Below, one piece after another: positions 6,101 through 6,678 of a stretch of 6,678 nt of DNA. The position numbers and the translations under genes were made by a program. Origin of the DNA: Candidatus Eiseniibacteriota bacterium (GTDB lineage: Bacteria > Eisenbacteria > RBG-16-71-46); contig JAIOPA010000278.1 in NCBI GenBank assembly GCA_021414165.1, positions 1 to 6,678 of the forward strand, in the 5' to 3' direction. The notes beneath the pieces were generated by a model. It worked only from the letters and a program-made list of their open reading frames with translations. It did not search any database and was not told the origin of the DNA. Within the stretch, counting starts at the first letter, position 1; every line of letters starts with the position of its first letter.

Positions 6101-6678
6101 ATGCGCTTGTTCTTGATCATCCTGGATGGAGTTGGGATCGGCGAGTTGCCCGATGCCGCGCAGTACGGCGACCGCGGCGCGAACACGCTGCTGCACGTGG
6201 CCGAGTTCGCGGGCAAGCTCAAGCTGCCCGTGCTCGAGTCGATCGGCCTGGGCAACCTGCTGCCCATGCCGGGTGTGATCCCCATGCTGGCGCCCACGGG
6301 CGCGCGTGCGCGGCTCACCGAGAAGAGCGCCGGCAAGGACAGCACCACCGGCCACTGGGAGCTCATGGGGCTCGCGCTCGACGCACCGTTCCCGACCTAT
6401 CCGCAGGGCTTCCCGCGCGACTTCCTCGAGGCGTGGAGCGAACGCGTGCAGCGCGGTTGGATCGGTAACGTGGCCGCCTCGGGCACCGAGATCATCGAGC
6501 GGCTGGGCGCCGAGCATCAAGAGACGGGCAAGTTCATCGTGTACACTTCGGCCGATTCGGTGTTCCAGGTGGCCGCACACGAGCAGACCGTGCCCATTGA
6601 AAAGCTTTACGAGGCGTGCCGCATCGCGCGCGAGATGCTCACGGGCGCGCATGCCGTGGGGCGCGTGATCGCACGGCC
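6101..6678 (+). CDS. deoB: Phosphopentomutase (N-terminal 192 residues, runs off the right edge)
   Basis: The enzyme interconverts ribose-1-phosphate or deoxyribose-1-phosphate and the 5-phosphates, linking nucleoside breakdown to the pentose phosphate pathway in the cytoplasm. It belongs to the alkaline phosphatase superfamily with two Mn ions. The frame is open to the window end and covers about half of the usual length of roughly 390-400. Visible motifs: ILDGVGIGELPDA at 7-19, with Asp9 a metal ligand; EKSAGKDSTTGHWELMG at 74-90, the nucleophile region; NVAASGTEII at 123-132; YTSADSVFQVAAHE at 148-161; and GRVIAR at 187-192 at the edge. In Bacillus cereus DeoB the phosphorylated residue is Thr85, the first residue after KD; here that position is Ser81, with Thr82 and Thr83 next to it. 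The remaining metal ligands (DHGND-type motif) lie outside the window. It is coupled closely to alr. Confidence 0.95.
   Translation, partial: MRLFLIILDGVGIGELPDAAQYGDRGANTLLHVAEFAGKLKLPVLESIGLGNLLPMPGVIPMLAPTGARARLTEKSAGKDSTTGHWELMGLALDAPFPTYPQGFPRDFLEAWSERVQRGWIGNVAASGTEIIERLGAEHQETGKFIVYTSADSVFQVAAHEQTVPIEKLYEACRIAREMLTGAHAVGRVIAR

Noticed and set aside
1..6678. A novel defence, mobile or CRISPR-type system
   Set aside because: No repeats with spacers, transposase, integrase, toxin-antitoxin or nuclease-like genes were found; the genes are metabolic, signalling or uncharacterised membrane/kinase families.

Overview
The window is compact, very GC-rich bacterial chromosome with short intergenic gaps and a strong G/C preference at third codon positions. 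It holds two divergent gene blocks separated by a 149-bp intergenic region. No mobile element, CRISPR array, rRNA or tRNA was recognised. The host cannot be named securely. The gene families would fit a Gemmatimonadota-like or other high-GC soil or aquatic bacterium, but that is a guess from GC content and family make-up.

Leftward block (minus strand, read from about 4731 down to 1). A kinase-fold protein of the DUF4032 family comes first. It overlaps by four bases (ATGA) a small multi-pass membrane protein of the DUF4126 family. After a 107-bp gap containing a 19-bp near-perfect palindrome comes a 736-residue fused ADP/NDP-forming acyl-CoA synthetase (acetate-CoA ligase type). This again overlaps by ATGA a PAS-domain sensor histidine kinase that runs off the left edge. 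The kinase open frame is broken about 116 codons in: the first half of the PAS domain and the PAS-end/HisKA part lie in different frames, offset at a three-C run at 240-242.

Rightward block (plus strand, 4881 to the right edge). A complete alanine racemase gene (alr) is followed after 5 bp by the first 192 codons of phosphopentomutase (deoB), which runs off the right edge. This looks like a two-or-more-gene housekeeping operon joining D-alanine supply for peptidoglycan with nucleoside/pentose-phosphate salvage.

How they may work together: the synthetase converts an acyl-CoA plus ADP and Pi to the acid plus ATP, or the reverse. The coupled histidine kinase could sense a related metabolic or redox cue, and its partner response regulator would be expected beyond the left edge. 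The DUF4032/DUF4126 pair is of unknown function. Most of the window is ordinary metabolism. The points most worth checking are the split kinase gene, the palindrome before the synthetase, the Ser at the position of the DeoB phospho-threonine, and the coupled uncharacterised kinase/membrane pair.
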